Positions 4,409 through 5,931 of a stretch of DNA of 5,931 bases are shown piece after piece (positions within the stretch are counted from its first letter, which is position 1; each line of letters opens with the position of its first letter). Position numbers and translations under genes: made by a program. The notes under the pieces are model-generated. The model was not told the DNA's origin. It worked only from the letters and a program-made list of their open reading frames with translations, and searched no databases. The stretch is from DATEHG01 sp035279705. GTDB taxonomy: Bacteria; Gemmatimonadota; Gemmatimonadetes; Gemmatimonadales; GWC2-71-9. The stretch is taken from NCBI GenBank assembly GCA_035279705.1, contig DATEHG010000181.1, forward strand, positions 1 to 5,931. Reading direction: 5' to 3'.

Positions 4409-5931
4409 ATGGCTACTTCCGAAAAGAAAAAGAAAGTCACGGTCGACGCCGCGTGGCGTGAAGCGCGGGTCCTGCTCTATGCCTACCGATACCGCCTGGC
4501 CGTCGGCTTCGTCCTGATGCTGATCAACCGGGCGGCCGGGCTGGTCCTGCCGTACACGCCGAAGTACCTGATCGACCACATCCTCAAGGAATCGAAACCG
4601 GAGCTGCTCTGGCCCCTCGCCATCGTGGCGCTGGCCGCCACCGTGGTCCAGGCCACGACCGGATTCGCCCTCTCGCAGCTGCTGGGCGTCGCGGCCCAGC
4701 GGGCGGTCACCGACATGCGCCGGCGGGTCGCCGAGCATGTGATTCGCCTCCCGATCCGGACGTTCGATTCCACCCAGACGGGCGTGCTGATTTCCCGGAT
4801 CATGAATGACGCCGAAGGGGTGCGGAACCTGGTGGGCACCGGGCTGGTGCAGCTGGTCGGCGGCCTCGTCACCGCCGCCGTGGCGATCGGCTTCCTGTTC
4901 TATCTCAACTGGCGGCTCACCAGCGTCATCGTCCTGCTGCTGGGCGTGTTCGGCGGGGTGATGGCCTTCGCCTTTGCCCGCCTCCGGCCCCTGTTCCGGG
5001 AGCGCGGCAAGATCCAGGCGGACGTTACCGGCCGGCTGACCGAATCGCTGGGCGGCATCCGGATCGTAAAGAGCTACGTGGCCGAGCGGCGCGAGGGGCT
5101 CACCTTCACCCGCGGGGTCCACCGGCTGTTCCGCAACATCGCCGCCTCCATGACCGCGATTTCGGGCGTCGGGGCGCTCACCACCGCCATCGTCGGCATG
5201 GTGGGCGCGCTGATGATCATCGTGGGCGGCCGCTCGATCATCGCCGGCCACATGACCCTGGGCGACTTCGTCGTCTACCTCCTTTACGTCGGCCTGGTCG
5301 CGGCTCCGCTGGTTCAGATCGCGAGCATCAGCACCCAGGTGAGCGAAGCGTTCGCCGGACTGGACCGGATCCGGGAACTCACCAGCCAGGTCACGGAAGA
5401 GGACGAAGACAAGACCCGCCAGCCGGTGCCCGCGATCGTGGGAGAGGTCCGGGCCGAGCATATCTGGTTCGAGTACACGCCCGGGGTGCCGGTACTCAAG
5501 GATGTGTCGTTCGCGGCACCGGCCGGGACGACCACGGCGCTGGTGGGATCGAGCGGCAGCGGCAAGAGCACCATGCTCTCGCTCATCATGGCGTTCAATC
5601 ACCTCACGAAGGGCGCCATCCTGATCGACGGCAAGGACCTGGCCACCTTCCGGATGCGCGAGTACCGCTCCCACCTCGGCATCGTGCTGCAGGACAATTT
5701 CCTGTTCGACGGCACCATCGCCGACAACATCCGCTTTGCCCGCCCGGACGCCACGATGGACGAAGTCCGCTCGGTGAGCCGGATGGCCAACTGCGAGGAG
5801 TTCATCCTCGGCTTCAAGGATGGCTACGACTCGATCGTGGGCGAGCGCGGCGTCAAGCTCTCCGGCGGCCAGCGCCAGCGCGTTGCCATCGCGCGCGCGA
5901 TCCTGGCCGATCCCGCCATCCTGATTCTCGA
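4409..5931 (+). CDS. ABC exporter half-transporter (MsbA/MdlB-like permease-ATPase fusion), C-terminus cut by window edge
   Basis: 507 full codons are present and the window ends inside the Walker B motif (ILIL followed by GA), so about 80-100 residues are missing from a usual 580-620. The N-terminal transmembrane domain shows about six hydrophobic segments, near residues 29-50, 66-90, 145-165, 171-189, 250-273 and 286-308, with coupling-helix features such as RTFDSTQTGVLISR at 117-130. The nucleotide-binding domain has an A-loop Tyr at Y356, Walker A GSSGSGKST at 380-388, Q-loop VLQDNFLFDGT with Q428, and signature LSGGQRQR at 484-491. It should act as an inner-membrane homo- or heterodimer exporting a lipid or hydrophobic compound; the cargo cannot be told. 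A Lys-rich, A-rich start (KKKK at 6-9) would lie on the cytoplasmic side. It follows metZ by 40 bases. The start has no clear Shine-Dalgarno, but no better upstream start exists. Confidence 0.93.
   Translation, partial: MATSEKKKKVTVDAAWREARVLLYAYRYRLAVGFVLMLINRAAGLVLPYTPKYLIDHILKESKPELLWPLAIVALAATVVQATTGFALSQLLGVAAQRAVTDMRRRVAEHVIRLPIRTFDSTQTGVLISRIMNDAEGVRNLVGTGLVQLVGGLVTAAVAIGFLFYLNWRLTSVIVLLLGVFGGVMAFAFARLRPLFRERGKIQADVTGRLTESLGGIRIVKSYVAERREGLTFTRGVHRLFRNIAASMTAISGVGALTTAIVGMVGALMIIVGGRSIIAGHMTLGDFVVYLLYVGLVAAPLVQIASISTQVSEAFAGLDRIRELTSQVTEEDEDKTRQPVPAIVGEVRAEHIWFEYTPGVPVLKDVSFAAPAGTTTALVGSSGSGKSTMLSLIMAFNHLTKGAILIDGKDLATFRMREYRSHLGIVLQDNFLFDGTIADNIRFARPDATMDEVRSVSRMANCEEFILGFKDGYDSIVGERGVKLSGGQRQRVAIARAILADPAILIL

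Noticed and set aside
4325..5674. A 449-codon minus-strand open frame (and a 319-codon one at 3481-4440)
   Set aside because: They lie antisense to the ABC transporter and metZ, whose motifs are intact; composition is low-complexity (His, Asp, Gln, Gly rich) as expected of antisense reading of GC-rich genes.

Overview
The window is GC-rich bacterial chromosome, very dense in genes, with strong G/C preference at third codon positions. Long open frames on the antisense strands follow from that bias. The gene content (an AGXT2-type aminotransferase beside a methylmalonate/malonate-semialdehyde dehydrogenase, a MetZ-type methionine gene, an OsmC protein and an MsbA-like ABC exporter) fits an environmental, probably aerobic heterotroph. 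Gemmatimonadota or a neighbouring phylum is my impression, but no marker gene here proves it. I see no tRNA, rRNA, CRISPR array, transposase or sign of recent transfer.

Layout. Two divergent gene groups are separated by a 94-bp intergenic region (2650-2743). The left group reads on the minus strand: mmsA-type dehydrogenase (2649-1195), a 120-bp gap, then a class III PLP aminotransferase (1074 to the left edge, where its C-terminus is cut off). The right group reads on the plus strand: an OsmC-family thiol peroxidase (2744-3187), metZ (3184-4368, overlapping osmC by ATGA), a 40-bp gap, and an ABC exporter half-transporter (4409 to the right edge, cut exactly at Walker B).

How the genes work together. 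The left pair looks like a two-step catabolic module. The aminotransferase would convert a beta-amino acid (beta-alanine or 3-aminoisobutyrate) to malonate or methylmalonate semialdehyde, and the CoA-acylating dehydrogenase would convert that to acetyl-CoA or propionyl-CoA. This is the end of reductive pyrimidine breakdown or of valine/beta-alanine degradation. The right pair, osmC-metZ, is translationally coupled and joins sulfide assimilation into homocysteine with a cysteine-based hydroperoxide-handling protein. The exporter may belong to the same transcript or have its own promoter.

The least ordinary DNA is non-coding. The gap between the dehydrogenase and the aminotransferase is almost filled by a long, imperfect GA/CT inverted repeat built on a 7-base period. 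The divergent promoter region holds a G-run cluster that meets the usual G-quadruplex pattern and sits inside a candidate promoter spacer. Two genes without a Shine-Dalgarno sequence have a TANNNT box 6-8 bases before their ATG, the arrangement expected of leaderless transcripts. I find no clearly new multi-gene system; the protein-coding content belongs to known families.
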